DNA of 60,478 nt from Streptomyces katrae. Its GTDB lineage: Bacteria; Actinomycetota; Actinomycetes; Streptomycetales; Streptomycetaceae. A program made the position numbers and the translations under genes. The notes under the pieces are model-generated. The model was not told the origin of the DNA, ran no database searches, and saw nothing but the letters and a program-made list of their open reading frames with translations. Location of the stretch: the NCBI RefSeq assembly GCF_000717655.1, contig NZ_JNZY01000038.1, positions 1 to 60,478 on the forward strand, given 5' to 3'. Below are positions 34,902 through 44,400 of this stretch, in pieces (the first letter of the stretch is position 1; each line of letters begins with the position of its first letter).

Positions 34902-35627
34902 GTGAGCACGTCCACCCAGCCTTCGGCACCCCGCACGGCACGGCCCGGGCCTGCCGGTCCGCCGGCCGCTCCGGCCGCTGCTCCCCGCGTGGTGCGCCAG
35001 CGGCGCCGCCGCCCCGGTCTGATCGCCCTGTCCGTCGCGCTGATCGCAGCCGGGGGGCTGTCGGGGGCATTGCTGTTCACGGCGTCGGGGCAGCGCTCCA
35101 GTGTGCTGGTCGTGGCCCGGGATGTGCCGGTGGGCAATGCGATCACGGAGGCGGACCTCGCTTCGGCTTCACTCGCCCTGGACCCTGCGGTCAAAGCGGT
35201 CCCCGCCGCGAAGAAGGCCGGCATGGTCGGGCAGCGTGCGGCCGTGGCCCTGAAGTCGGGCTCGCTGCTCTCCCCCGGCCAGGTCACCTCCGCCTCCCTG
35301 GTCAAAGCAGGCGAACAGCTGGTGGGGGTGGCGCTGAAGCCGTCGCAGCTTCCGGCGTCGCGGCTGTCGCCAGGCCAGAAGGTCTTGATCGTCTCGACAC
35401 CTGATCCGGCTCAGGCCGGTGCGGCAGCAGGTGCCGGCAAGCCGGCTGATTCGCCGGCGCCGCAGACGCTCGCGGCGACGGTGGTGGCGGTGGGTGTGGC
35501 TGCGCCTGCGACGGGGGTTGTGGTGGTGGACGTGGCGGTGCCCGCGACGAGCGGGCCGACGCTGGCGGCGCGGGTGGCGACCGGGGCGGTCGCGCTGATC
35601 GTGGCCGCGCAGGACGGGAGCAGCTGA
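34902..35627 (+). CDS. CpaB/RcpC-like SAF-domain pilus assembly protein
   Basis: A 241-residue protein from GTG 34902 with GGAGG upstream. A basic proline-rich start, one membrane helix (LIALSVALIAAGGLSGALLF), then a SAF domain with ARDVPVGNAITEADLASA and a second beta segment (VGVALKPSQLPASRLSPGQK). In Tad systems CpaB/RcpC lies at the outer envelope; in Gram-positives it is an exported accessory factor. Its stop overlaps the next gene (TGATG). Confidence 0.8.
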   Translation: MSTSTQPSAPRTARPGPAGPPAAPAAAPRVVRQRRRRPGLIALSVALIAAGGLSGALLFTASGQRSSVLVVARDVPVGNAITEADLASASLALDPAVKAVPAAKKAGMVGQRAAVALKSGSLLSPGQVTSASLVKAGEQLVGVALKPSQLPASRLSPGQKVLIVSTPDPAQAGAAAGAGKPADSPAPQTLAATVVAVGVAAPATGVVVVDVAVPATSGPTLAARVATGAVALIVAAQDGSS

Positions 35628-36445
35628 TGACGGTCATTGCTTTGGCGGGCGGGCTGGGCGCGCCGGGGGTGACCACGGCGGCGATGGCGCTCCTGATGAC
35701 GTGGCCGATGCCGCAGGAGCACCGGGTGGTGCTGGCCGAGGCCGACCCGGACGGCGGGGCGATCCTGCCCGGCGCGCTGCAGGGCACCTTGGACAACTCC
35801 CACGGGCTGCGCAACCTTGCGGTGGCCACGCGGCAGGGGCAGTTGAGTGAGGCGTTCTGGCGGCAGCTGGTGGACGTCACCGACGCCGGGAGCCGTGACC
35901 GGCTGGTCCTGCCCGGGCTGTACGACCCGGCGCACGCGTCGGCGATGGAACCGGTGTGGCGGCCGCTGGCCGCTCTGTTCACGGGGATCGAGGCTCACGG
36001 GCACGACGTGATCGTGGACCTCGGCCGTCGTGGGGCGTTCGGCCCGTCGGCGGTGCTGGCGCAGAGCGCGGACGTGGTCCTGGTGGTGGCACGCAGCACG
36101 CTGCGCTCGCTGCAGAGCGCCCAGGTGCGCCTGGAGGCGCTACGCGAGTCGCTCGGCGGGACCACCGAGCTGGGCATTCTGCTGATGGACGAGGGCCCGT
36201 TCTCGAAGGAGGAGGTCCGCAAGCACCTGGGGGTCGGGGTCACGGCGGTGCTGCCCTGGCGGCCCAAGGAGGCCGCGGTGCTGTCAGACGGGGCCGAGCA
36301 GCCACGCCGTTTCGAGTCCGGGGAGCTGATGCGCTCAGCCCGGTCGGCCGCCGTGCGGATCCAGGAGCTTGTGGCTGTGCGCCGTACACGCCTGGCCCCG
36401 CCCGCCGGGCCGGGTGGCGGACGGGTGGTGACCGGTGCGCGCTAA
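35627..36445 (+). CDS. TadZ/CpaE-like ATPase with degenerate P loop
   Basis: A 272-residue ParA/MinD-fold protein. The P loop region reads LAGGLGAPGVTTAAMAL, lacking the usual lysines of the deviant Walker A, as in other actinobacterial TadZ proteins. A conserved VLAEADPDGG (switch I) and VIVDLGRRG (switch II) follow. TadZ proteins localise pilus assembly to a membrane site; ATP use may be reduced here. It overlaps the TadA gene by 11 bases. Confidence 0.8.
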   Translation: MTVIALAGGLGAPGVTTAAMALLMTWPMPQEHRVVLAEADPDGGAILPGALQGTLDNSHGLRNLAVATRQGQLSEAFWRQLVDVTDAGSRDRLVLPGLYDPAHASAMEPVWRPLAALFTGIEAHGHDVIVDLGRRGAFGPSAVLAQSADVVLVVARSTLRSLQSAQVRLEALRESLGGTTELGILLMDEGPFSKEEVRKHLGVGVTAVLPWRPKEAAVLSDGAEQPRRFESGELMRSARSAAVRIQELVAVRRTRLAPPAGPGGGRVVTGAR

Positions 36446-38000
36446 CCCCCTGCACAACAACCCCAACCCCCAGATGCCCGCCGGCTCGCTCCAGGCCCGG
36501 CTGGCCGGCCCCCGCGCCGTCCCCGGGGCCCCCGTCTCAAATGGGCGCCCTGGCGCCCAGCCGGTGAATCCGCGGGGGTCGCTGCCCGCCACGGCCACGC
36601 CCGCTCCCGCGGCGGTGTCTGTGCCGGTCCTCGATTACGGGGCGGTCCGTCTGATCAAGAAGGAGGTCGGGGAACGGCTGACCGAGCTGCTGCGGGCCCG
36701 GCCGGGCATGAGTGTGGCCGCGCAGGAGCAGCAGGGCCGTCATCTGATCAATGGGCAGGTGGCGGTGTGGTCGGATGCCGAGGCCATCAAGCGTGGCGTT
36801 GCGACGTCTGCGGCCGAGGACGCAGCCATCGCGCAGGCGGTCTTCGACCTGCAGTTCCGGGCTGGGCGTCTGCAGCAGCACCTGGACAACACGCTGGTGG
36901 AGAACATCTTCATCAACGGGTTCGCGGATGTGTGGCTGGACTTCACCGACGGGCGCCGTGTGCGGGTGGCGCCGGTCGCGGACTCCGACGAGGAGCTGCG
37001 CGAGCTGCTGCGGGATCTGGCTCGGCGCACCACCGGCCAGGCCGAGCGCAGTCTCTCGACCGCGGATCCGTTTCTGGCGCTGCGGCTCGCGGACGGGTCG
37101 CGTCTGCAGGCGGTCATCGACGTCACGCCGGGCACGTATGTGACGATCCGCCGGCACAGCATGCGCCATGCGGACCTGCCTGAACTGGTCGGCCGCGGCA
37201 TGCTCGACACGACCCTTGAGCAGTTCCTGCGGGCGTGTGTGCGCGCGGAGAAGAACGTGATGATCGTGGGCGGTCAGGCGGCGGGCAAGACGACGCTGCT
37301 GCGGGCCCTGCTCAAAGAGATCGATCCGGACGAGCGGTTCGCGACGCTGGAGACGGAGTACGAGCTGTTCGCCCACGAGAACGGCCATCACCGGCAGGTG
37401 GTGCCGATGGAGGCCCGTGAGTCCAACGGCGAGGTGGTCGCGGGGCAGGCTGCCGGTGAGATCACGCTGATGGACCTGATGTACCGGGCGCTGCGCATGA
37501 CGCTGACGCGGATCGTGGTCGGTGAGGTCCGTGGCCCGGAGATCGTCGCGATGCTGCAGGCGATGACGAACGGTGCGGGCGGCAACCTGTGCACCCTGCA
37601 CGCCATCCACCCGAGTGTGGTCTTCGACCGGATCGCCGAGCTCTACCTGCTGGCCCAGGCCAACATGTCGGAGTCGCTCGCCTACCGGCAGGCCGCCAAC
37701 GGGCTCCACTTCATCGTGTTCGTCTCCTCCGTGGACGAGACGAAGATCGGCGGCCACCGCCACCGGTTCATCTCCCACGTCCTGGAAGTCACCGGCATCG
37801 GCGAAGGCGGACGCCCCGAGACGAACACCATCTTCGGCCCGCGCCCCGAATGGGGCGAGCACCGCGCCGTCCCGCTCATGCACCCCCGCTGCATTCCCGA
37901 TCTGCGCCGCGCCGGATTCGACGCCGCCCTGCTGAACGACCCGTCCGGGGCGTGGGGCGCGCCGCTGCCGCTGCTGGTAACCGAGGGGGCGGCGCTGTGA
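36435..38000 (+). CDS. TadA/CpaF-like secretion ATPase
   Basis: A 521-residue protein from GTG 36435. The N-terminal 180 residues are a helical domain, then the secretion-ATPase core with Walker A (GGQAAGKTT, 279-287), the Asp box-like FATLETEYEL region, and a GEVRGPEIVAMLQAM Walker B with the expected histidine region after it. TadA hexamers polymerise Flp-type pili. The gene lies inside a classic tadZABC order and overlaps both neighbours. Confidence 0.93.
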   Translation: MRANPLHNNPNPQMPAGSLQARLAGPRAVPGAPVSNGRPGAQPVNPRGSLPATATPAPAAVSVPVLDYGAVRLIKKEVGERLTELLRARPGMSVAAQEQQGRHLINGQVAVWSDAEAIKRGVATSAAEDAAIAQAVFDLQFRAGRLQQHLDNTLVENIFINGFADVWLDFTDGRRVRVAPVADSDEELRELLRDLARRTTGQAERSLSTADPFLALRLADGSRLQAVIDVTPGTYVTIRRHSMRHADLPELVGRGMLDTTLEQFLRACVRAEKNVMIVGGQAAGKTTLLRALLKEIDPDERFATLETEYELFAHENGHHRQVVPMEARESNGEVVAGQAAGEITLMDLMYRALRMTLTRIVVGEVRGPEIVAMLQAMTNGAGGNLCTLHAIHPSVVFDRIAELYLLAQANMSESLAYRQAANGLHFIVFVSSVDETKIGGHRHRFISHVLEVTGIGEGGRPETNTIFGPRPEWGEHRAVPLMHPRCIPDLRRAGFDAALLNDPSGAWGAPLPLLVTEGAAL

Positions 38001-38929
38001 GCGTGCTGCTGTGGGTGCTGGCCGGCCTCGCCGTCGCGGGCGGGCTGGTCGGCCTGGTCGCCGGGATCGCCGGAACCACCGCGCCCAAGGGGCCCGGTGC
38101 CGCGGCCCGGCTTCGGGCCGGGCGGCATCTGGCCAGCCGGGATGAGCAGATGGCCCGCCGTACCCGCCTGACCGGCGGAGCATTGGCCGGGGTGCTGCTG
38201 TGGCTGATCAGTGGGGTGTTCATCGCCGGGGTGATGGTGTTCCTCGCGGTCATCGGGGTGCCGTGGCTGCTTTCGCCGACAAGGTCAGCCACCGCCCGGA
38301 TCGCCAAGCTGGAAGCCCTCGGCGACTGGACCCAGCGCCTGGCCAACGTTCTGCGGCTGGGCCGCGGGCTGGACGAGGCGTTGCAGGTCTCCCGCCGGGG
38401 CTGTCCCGAGGACATCACGGGTGAGGTGGCCGACCTGGTGGACCGGCTGCAGGTCGGATGGCGGCCGGTGGACGCCCTGCGGGAGTTCGGCGACGCGCTG
38501 AACGATGTGACCGCGGACAAGGTGGTGGCCGCTCTCGTGCTGTCGGCTGCCGACCGGGGGCCCGGTCTGGCGCAGGCGCTGGAGGACCTCGCGGAGTCCG
38601 TCCACGAGGAAGTCGCCCGGCGCCGGGCGATCGAGGCCGACCGTGCCAAGCCGCGTACCACGATGCGGTGGATGACGATCATCACCCTCGGCGTGATCGG
38701 ATGCGGGTTCCTCATTCCCTCCTACACCGCCCCCTACGGCACCCTGCTCGGGCAGCTCGTGCTGGCCGTCGTGCTGGCCGGGTTCGTCGGAGTCCTCGCG
38801 CTGATGCGGCAGATCGCCGACATCAAGCCCGTCCCCCGCTTCCTGATCGCCGACCCCCGCAGCGCCGTCACCCCCACCCCCACAGGCGGGGACAACGCCG
38901 AGGAGCCCACCGTGGAGGTGAGCGCATGA
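37997..38929 (+). CDS. TadB-like inner-membrane platform protein
   Basis: A 310-residue protein starting at GTG overlapping the TadA stop (GTGA). It has N-terminal membrane helices, a T2SF domain (LGRGLDEALQVSRRG...VTADKVVAALVLSAADRGPG) and C-terminal helices (ITLGVIGCGFLIPSYTAPYG, LVLAVVLAGFVGVLALM). TadB and TadC form the platform that is driven by TadA. It overlaps tadC. Confidence 0.88.
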   Translation: MSVLLWVLAGLAVAGGLVGLVAGIAGTTAPKGPGAAARLRAGRHLASRDEQMARRTRLTGGALAGVLLWLISGVFIAGVMVFLAVIGVPWLLSPTRSATARIAKLEALGDWTQRLANVLRLGRGLDEALQVSRRGCPEDITGEVADLVDRLQVGWRPVDALREFGDALNDVTADKVVAALVLSAADRGPGLAQALEDLAESVHEEVARRRAIEADRAKPRTTMRWMTIITLGVIGCGFLIPSYTAPYGTLLGQLVLAVVLAGFVGVLALMRQIADIKPVPRFLIADPRSAVTPTPTGGDNAEEPTVEVSA

Positions 38930-39813
38930 TGCCCGTCGCAGCGATCCTGTCCGGCGCGGCCATCGGAGCCGGCGGCGCCCTGCTCATCCGTGAAGTCCTG
39001 CGGCCCACACCCGCCCTTGGGCCCGCGCTGCGCCGCCTCAACCAGCCCGCACCCGCCGCCACCCCGGACGGCGAGGCCAGGCCGGACCGGGACGAGCAGT
39101 GGGGGCAGTGGCTGCTGGAACGCCTGGCCGACGTCCCCGGCGTCCGGATCCCCTATAAGGACCTCTCTCTGACCGGGTCCACGCCCGCACGGTTCGTCCT
39201 GACCAAGGTGGCGCTGGCCGGTGCCGGACTGCTGCTGCCGCCGCTGTCCACGGTGCCGCTGCTGCTCCTCGGTCTGCCTCTGTACCTGCCAGCGATCGTC
39301 GGGCTGCTCGCCGCCGTCGTGCTGTGGTTCGCGCCCGCCCTCGCGCTGCGGGACAAGGCCAAGCGGGCGCGGGCGGAGTTCGCGCACGCCATGGCCGCCT
39401 ACCTCGACCTGGTCGCCCTGCGCCGAGCCGGGAACGTGTCGGCCGAACAGGCCATGGAGCAGGCCGCAACAGTGGGGCAGGGGTGGGCGTTCCAGCGGAT
39501 CCAGGCGGCGCTGGCGCAGTCGAGGGTGGACAAGGTGGCGCACTGGGAGTCCCTGGCCCGCCTGACCGCCGAGCTGGACCTGCCGGTCATGGACGACCTC
39601 GCAGCCATCATGCGGCAGTCCGCCGACGACGGCGCCTCCGTCTACACCACTCTGCGCTCGCGCGCCCGCAACCTGCGCACCGAACTCCTCGCCCAGCAGG
39701 CCGCGGACGCCAACAGCGACAGCGAGAAGATGACCGCCCCCGGCGCGCTGCTCGCCGTCCTGGTCATGCTCCTGATCGCCTTCCCGGCCATCATCCGCAT
39801 GCTCACCACCTGA
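38926..39813 (+). CDS. TadC-like inner-membrane platform protein
   Basis: A 295-residue partner of TadB starting at ATG-ATG, overlapping the previous stop. It has an N-terminal helix, a pair of central membrane helices (STVPLLLLGLPLYLPAIVGL), a T2SF domain (RRAGNVSAEQAMEQAATVGQ) and a C-terminal helix (LLAVLVMLLIAFPAIIRML). Size and order fit TadC. Confidence 0.88.
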   Translation: MMPVAAILSGAAIGAGGALLIREVLRPTPALGPALRRLNQPAPAATPDGEARPDRDEQWGQWLLERLADVPGVRIPYKDLSLTGSTPARFVLTKVALAGAGLLLPPLSTVPLLLLGLPLYLPAIVGLLAAVVLWFAPALALRDKAKRARAEFAHAMAAYLDLVALRRAGNVSAEQAMEQAATVGQGWAFQRIQAALAQSRVDKVAHWESLARLTAELDLPVMDDLAAIMRQSADDGASVYTTLRSRARNLRTELLAQQAADANSDSEKMTAPGALLAVLVMLLIAFPAIIRMLTT

Positions 39814-39839
39814 CCCGACCCGACAGAGGGAGTCACACC

Positions 39840-40037
39840 ATGAAGACGCTCGTCCGCCTGAACGTCGCCCTGCGCTCGCACTGGGAGAAGGTCCAGGCGC
39901 ATGCCTCCGAGGACCGGGGCGACATCTCCATCACGACCATCATCATCTGGGTCGCCGCCGTCGCCGGAGCCCTCGCCATCGCCGGGACCATCGGCATCGT
40001 CGTCACCAAGTACAACGGCAAGCTGTCCGGCATCTAG
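39840..40037 (+). CDS. small pilin-like protein (probable Flp pilin)
   Basis: A 65-residue protein with GAGGGAG upstream. A basic N terminus (RLNVALRSHWEKVQAHASED) precedes RGDISITTIIIWVAAVAGAL, a single hydrophobic helix, and a short polar tail. Size and position after tadC fit the Flp-type major pilin, with Gly-Asp before the hydrophobic stretch as a possible prepilin cleavage site. No canonical Flp motif (Gly then Glu-Tyr) is present, so the assignment rests on context. Confidence 0.65.
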   Translation: MKTLVRLNVALRSHWEKVQAHASEDRGDISITTIIIWVAAVAGALAIAGTIGIVVTKYNGKLSGI

Positions 40038-40068
40038 CAGCAGTGCAAAGGGGGGAGAGGGGGACGCA

Positions 40069-40521
40069 GTGACGCGTACGGCGCGGGGACGGCCGGTCCG
40101 CAGCAGGCGGTCCGGAAGCCGGCTGACGGCACTCCGGCGGCGGCTGGCCGGGGACCGGGGTGAGGCGTCGATCCAGATGGCGATCATCTTCCCGTTCGTC
40201 CTCCTGGTGACCGTCGCGGTAGTCCAGGCCGCAATGTGGGTCCACGCCCGCAGCATCGCGCTGACCGCTGCCCGCGAAGGCGTCGCCGCCGCCCGCGTCT
40301 ACCAGGCCCCCGACGGCGCAGGCGCAGCCCGCGCCCAAGAGACCCTCGGACGGATCGCGGGCGACAGCCTCACCGCCACCGCCGTCACCACCTCCGGGAG
40401 CTCCGCAACCAACGTGCGGGTCACGGTCACCGGCAGCGCCCCGTCCCTCATCCCCGGAATGGGCGGACTGTCCGTGTCGCAGTCGGCCGGCGCGCCACGC
40501 GAAAGGTGGACTACGCCGTGA
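40069..40521 (+). CDS. TadE-like pilus protein
   Basis: A 150-residue protein from GTG 40069 with a purine-rich GGGGGGAGAGGGGG upstream. The motif DRGEASIQMAIIFPFVLLV is typical of TadE/TadG N termini (Gly-Glu-x2 then hydrophobic helix), after which the protein is exported and beta-rich. These minor pilins prime or shape the pilus. The stop overlaps the next gene. Confidence 0.82.
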   Translation: MTRTARGRPVRSRRSGSRLTALRRRLAGDRGEASIQMAIIFPFVLLVTVAVVQAAMWVHARSIALTAAREGVAAARVYQAPDGAGAARAQETLGRIAGDSLTATAVTTSGSSATNVRVTVTGSAPSLIPGMGGLSVSQSAGAPRERWTTP

Positions 40522-40982
40522 AATCCACCCGAATCATGACGTGGCTACGGCGGCGCACCGCGGGGGGTGACCGGGGCAGCGAGACGATCGCGGCCGCGAT
40601 CGTCACCCCACTGCTGCTCATGCTGCTGTGCCTGGCCATCGCGGGCGGGCGGATCGTCACCGCCGGCGCGAAAATCGACGCCGCCGCCGAGGACGCGGCC
40701 CGTGCCGCGTCCATCTCCCGCACCTACAGCAGCGCGCATGCCGAAGCCTCGGCCGCGGCAGCCCGTTCCCTTAACGACCAGGGCATCCACTGCGCCTCAA
40801 CCAGCACCAGCGTGGACGCCTCCGGGCTCGCCGTACCGGTCGGACAGGTCGGCACCGTCACCGTGACCATCTCGTGCACTGTCACCATGAGCGACCTACT
40901 GCTGCCGGGCGCTCCGGGATCCAAGACGATGACCAGTCGGTTTACTTCCGTGGTGGACGCCTTCCGATCCCGGGAGGGCTGA
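40518..40982 (+). CDS. TadE/G-like pilus protein
   Basis: A 154-residue protein with GTG overlapping the previous stop (GTGA). DRGSETIAAAIVTPLLLMLL is the expected TadE-type start; the exported part carries two cysteines (GIHCAST and TISCTVT). It is the second of three TadE/G-like genes in a row. Confidence 0.8.
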   Translation: MKSTRIMTWLRRRTAGGDRGSETIAAAIVTPLLLMLLCLAIAGGRIVTAGAKIDAAAEDAARAASISRTYSSAHAEASAAAARSLNDQGIHCASTSTSVDASGLAVPVGQVGTVTVTISCTVTMSDLLLPGAPGSKTMTSRFTSVVDAFRSREG

Positions 40983-40984
40983 CC

Positions 40985-41431
40985 ATGGAGCACCTGCGTA
41001 CCTGGTGGCACAGCCGACTGCACGAGGACCGGGGTGGGATCGCCATCTACACGGCGATCGTCACCGTGGCCCTGTTGGCGATCATCGGGCTGGCCATCGA
41101 CGGCGGCGGCAAGCTCCGCGCCACCGAGCGCGCCGACGCTGTGGCGATGGAGGCGGCTAGGGCGGCCGGGCAGGCCATTGACCCTGAGGCTGCCGTTACC
41201 GGGGCCGCGGTCCGTGTCGATCCCGCAGCCGCCCAGGCGGCCGCGCAGGCCTACCTCGCCCGCGCCGGCACCCAGGGCAGCGCCGCCCTCTCCGCCGACG
41301 GCACCCAGCTGACCGTCACCGTCCATGACACCTACCCGACCAAGTTCCTGGCCCTCATCGGCCTCGGATCGATGGACGTCACCGGGCACGGCTCCGCCCA
41401 CCTGCTGTACGGCACCACCCAGCCCCAATAG
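40985..41431 (+). CDS. TadG-like pilus protein
   Basis: A 148-residue protein. EDRGGIAIYTAIVTVALLAI gives the TadG-type N-terminal helix, then an alanine-rich exported domain and a beta segment (QLTVTVHDTYPTKFLALIGL). It follows the previous gene by 2 bases and is the last minor pilin gene of the set. Confidence 0.8.
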   Translation: MEHLRTWWHSRLHEDRGGIAIYTAIVTVALLAIIGLAIDGGGKLRATERADAVAMEAARAAGQAIDPEAAVTGAAVRVDPAAAQAAAQAYLARAGTQGSAALSADGTQLTVTVHDTYPTKFLALIGLGSMDVTGHGSAHLLYGTTQPQ

Positions 41432-41461
41432 CCCACCGTTCGACGCGAGAAGGACCGGCCG

Positions 41462-44400
41462 ATGCCGAAGCCCACCCCCGCCCCCACCCCGCCGCGGCGG
41501 CGCGCCGGCGCTCAGACCGCGGCCGCAATGCTGCGCGGCCTGCTGGCCCTGACCGTGCTGGCTGCGCTGCTGGCCGGTCTGCCGGCCCTGCTGTGGTGGG
41601 CCACCGCCCTCGTCGGGCCACCCGGACTCGCCGCCCTGACCAGCCTGCTGTCCACCGAGGACTCCGGCCAGGTCTTCCTCCTCGTCCTCGCCGCCGCCGC
41701 CTGGGCGGGATGGGCATGCTTCGCGTGCGCGGTCCTGCTCGAGATCCCCGCCCAGCTCCGCGGCCGCACCGCACCCCAGATCCGCGGACTGCTGGGACAG
41801 CGAGCCGCCGCCGCACTCGTCGGCGCCGTCATGCTCGCCCTGCCCGCCGGCACCGCCCTCGCCGCCCCCGCCACCGCAGCACCCGCCCCTACCCCGCACA
41901 TCAGCGCGAGCGCGGCCCCCGTTCCGGGCACGCAAACCAGCGCAGCAGGCGGAGCAGAAACCTCCGAACCAGCGGCCAGCACGGCCGACACCCACACCGT
42001 CCGCGACATCCGCCCCGCTGAAAGCCTGTGGTCCATCGCCGCCGAACGCCTCGGCGACGGCGAGCGGTGGGGCGACATCGCCGCCCTCAACGAAGGCCAC
42101 ACCATGGGCGACGGCACCGTCTTCCACGCGGATCGGCCCATCCAGCCCGGATGGAGCCTGCGCCTCCCCGCCGACGCCCGCCCGGCTGCAACGGGCGGCA
42201 CAAACCCGCAGCAGACCGGGGCGGCTCCTGCGACATACACCGTCCGGAGGGGCGACAGCCTGTCCGGCATCGCCGCGACCACGCTGGGCAACGCCGACCG
42301 ATACCAGGAGATCTTCGACCTGAACAAGGGCCAGGCCCTGCCCGACGGCAGCGTGTTCACGGACCCCGACCTGATCCACCCCGGCCAGCGGCTCACCCTC
42401 CCCCAGCCCGCCACCGCAACACCCACCCCACCGCAGACCCCGCCTCCCACTCCGGCGCCCGCCGCACCCCCGGCAACGGCAACACCGTCGCCGGCCGCCC
42501 CCGCACCATCAGCATCCTCACCCGCGACACCCGAACCCGCACCGTCAACTACGGCTCCCTCAGCCGGCGGCCCGCAGCAGACCACCCCCACGCCGGTCAC
42601 CCCCTCCCCCAGTGACACCACCACCCCAAACACCCACAGCCCCGCGACCATCAACTGGGCGCTGATCGCAGGGATCGGCACCCTGCTGGCCGCCTCCCTC
42701 GCCGGCGCGCTCGGCGTACGGCGGATCATGCAGCAGCGCCAGCGCCGCGCCGGCCAGACCATCGCCCAAGACCCGGACCCCACCAGCCTCGAGCAGATCC
42801 TCGGGGCTACCTCCGAGCCTGCCGGGATCGAGCTCCTCGACCGCGTCCTGCGCACCCTCGCCCACCACACCGCCCAGGCAGAGCGCGAACTGCCCGCCCT
42901 GCGCGGTGCCCGACTCGATGCCGCCGACATCACCCTGCTGCTCGACGAACCCGCCGAGCCCATCACCCCCTTCACCGCCGGCGGCGACCCTCGAGCCTGG
43001 ACCCTGGACGCCCAGGCGGTGCTGCTGCCCGCCGACCAGGTCAAGGACGTCCAGGCCCCGTACCCGGGGCTCGTCACGCTCGGTGCCACCCAGACCGGTC
43101 TGCTCCTGGCCGATCTCATGACCTGCAACGTGCTGCTCCTGGACGGCGAGGCTGACGAGGTCCTCGAAGTCGCCCGCGCCCTCGCACTCGAGCTCGGCAC
43201 CTGCGCCTGGACCGACTACAGCGAAATCCTCACCACCGGGCTCGGCGCCCGCCTGGCCGGACTCCTCCCCCAGGGCCGGATCCGCACCATGCCCCATCTA
43301 CCCGCCGTCGCCGCCGACCTCGGCGAACTCCTCCTCGCAGCCCACCAGAGCGGGGAACAGGTCCTGCCCTGGCTGCTCATCGGCGCCGGCGACAGCGACC
43401 AGGAACACGTCACCCAGCTCGCTGACGCCCTCGCCGCTGCCCGCACTCTGCACACCGCCGTCGTCCTGCCCGCCACCGACACCACCCGCCGGGCGTTCCC
43501 CCACGCCGAAATCCTCGACACCACGCGCGATCAAGACGTCGGCCTCGCGCTGCTGGACGAGCCAGTGACCTTGCAGCGGATCACCGACGAGCAGTACCTG
43601 CAGTACATCCACGCCCTCCAGGTATCCGTCCAGGAACCCGCGACCGCGACCGGGGCGTGGGAATTCGCCGAGGACCACGACCAGCCAGCTGCCACCAGCG
43701 CGCCCTTGACCGTGCGGGTGACCAGCGAGGGCGCTCACGACCCGGGCAACCCCTTCCCCGCCCTCCTTGCGGCCACCGCCCCAAGCGGCCCCGCGGCCGC
43801 TGAAACCGAAGCCGCCCACGCCGCCGAAGCTGCCGACACCAAGGGCCAACCCTCCGCCGGTACGCCGGGCGAACATGCTCGCCCGGGCCAGCCCAGCAAA
43901 CTCATCCCTGCGGCCCGGACCACAGCCGAACGAGGCGACGAGGACACGGTCGTCTGTATCGAGATGCTGGGCCCCCTGCGCATCACCGGCGGCCTCGGAT
44001 CCGCCCACAGCCCCCGCACCAACGCCATCGCGGCTTTGATCCACCTGCGCCCGGGGCGTAGCGCCGAGTACCTGTGTCAGGCCATGGACCCCCTCCACCC
44101 GTGGTCCACCCGCACGCTGCACTCACGGCTGTCCGAGCTCCGCAATCAGATCGGCTTGGCCGACGACGGGTATCCGCTGCTTCCGCGGCCCAAGAGCGGC
44201 AGCGGGTATGTCTTCCACCCGGCAGTGACTTCGGACTGGGACCGCTTCCAGCAGCTGGCCTCTCGCGGGCTGGCCGCCGGTCCCGAGGGCGGCATCGCGG
44301 ATCTGGAAACGGCGATGGGGCTGGTGCGGGGCAAGCCGTTCGACGGCCGGACCCTGCCCTGGGCTGACCCCGTCATTCAGGACATGCTGTCGAGGATCAC

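Noticed and set aside
41512..43200. 562-codon minus-strand frame
   Set aside because: It is antisense to the LysM/BTAD gene and shows no domain.
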